From Chloroflexota bacterium (lineage in GTDB: Bacteria; Chloroflexota; UBA4733), in assembly GCA_025449435.1 (NCBI GenBank), contig JANWJO010000087.1, positions 1 through 19,671 on the forward strand: a stretch of DNA of 19,671 nucleotides, read 5' to 3'. Below, one piece after another: positions 19,533 to 19,671 of the stretch (positions within the stretch are counted from its first letter, which is position 1; each line of letters starts with the position of its first letter). The notes below the pieces were generated by a model that did not search any database, was not told where the DNA came from, and worked only from the letters and a program-made list of their open reading frames with translations. A program made the translations under genes and the position numbers.

Positions 19533-19671
19533 CCACCTTAAGGGGGGCGGGGGGTGAGGTCCGTAGCCACAAACCCCCTGTAGTCTCCTCTTAGCGTCAA
19601 CCTTTCCCGTGCCTGTTCCACGCAGTCCGCGCTCTTCGGTCGGCCAGTCCCCCCTGCCAAGGGGGGACTAC
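19533..19671. repeat. Repeat cluster at the right edge, with an inverted family A copy
   Basis: No gene is seen in the last 139 bases. A G-rich tail with GGGGGGTGAGGTCCG (19545-19562) is followed by a decayed family A copy (19569-19597, ACCCCCTGTAGTCTCCTCTTAGC). At the edge lies a perfect family A hairpin (arms 19647-19654 and 19661-19668, loop TGCCAA). Read on the minus strand it is GTAGTCCCCCCTTGGCAGGG, so this copy faces the other way from the rest. The window cuts it. Confidence 0.75.

Noticed and set aside
1..19671. Defence system, toxin-antitoxin pair, prophage or insertion sequence
   Set aside because: No nuclease, helicase, integrase, transposase or toxin family was recognised. The HKD protein has the anchor and motifs of a lipid synthase, not of a restriction-type nuclease.

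Overview
The window is a GC-rich stretch of bacterial chromosome holding 18 protein-coding genes and no RNA genes, CRISPR array, transposase or phage gene that I can see. The gene mix suggests a Chloroflexota bacterium (Dehalococcoidia/SAR202-like). It includes a tetrapyrrole-methylase/MazG fusion, HemW with an HNxxYW motif, a UbiA-type decaprenyl-phosphate phosphoribosyltransferase homologue, COG2159 amidohydrolase plus small Rieske proteins, and many GTG starts. The taxonomic call is inference from protein families and gene style, not from a marker gene.

Layout. 331-2320 (+): a Gfo/Idh/MocA dehydrogenase and a TIM-barrel sugar isomerase/epimerase, probably one operon. 2572-3849 (+): a membrane-anchored phospholipase D/cardiolipin-synthase-like protein. 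4098-6367 (+): an unrecognised helical protein coupled by a 4-base overlap to the methylase/MazG fusion. 6465-7652 (+): hemW, whose 3' end overlaps a minus-strand pair (8535-7627) of Rieske protein and small molybdopterin oxidoreductase. 8743-9852 (+): a zinc alcohol dehydrogenase. 10817-9912 (-): the UbiA-family prenyltransferase. 11035-12597 (+): an amidohydrolase followed by a second Rieske protein. 13881-12903 (-): ogt and a cupin. 13959-15888 (+): a second TIM-barrel isomerase and a galactonate-dehydratase-like enolase-superfamily enzyme. 18087-16032 (-): a class V aminotransferase and ribF. 18359-19532 (+): a DUF1707/LiaF-like protein overlapping a YgjP-type metallopeptidase.

Working together. 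Several enzymes would suit catabolism of acid sugars or oxidised organic matter: two isomerases, a Gfo/Idh/MocA enzyme, a sugar-acid dehydratase, a zinc dehydrogenase, a cupin, and the amidohydrolase and Mo enzyme each with its own Rieske protein. Housekeeping genes (hemW, mazG, ribF, ogt, aminotransferase) lie between them. Substrates cannot be read from the sequence.

The least ordinary feature is in the gaps. Most gaps between transcription units hold GC-rich inverted repeats of at least two recurrent families. Family A is GTCCCCCC-loop-GGGGGGAC. Family B is GCCGGGTGC-loop-GCACCCGGC, often with a GGGGTGAGG-like tail. At three places A is followed by B in the same order and orientation. Family B often lies just upstream of a -10-like hexamer, and at hemW its tail forms the apparent ribosome binding site. 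I see no clear new defence or mobile system. The best candidates for something undescribed are this composite repeat, the unknown protein coupled to the MazG fusion, and the paired Rieske paralogues with a long inter-motif loop.
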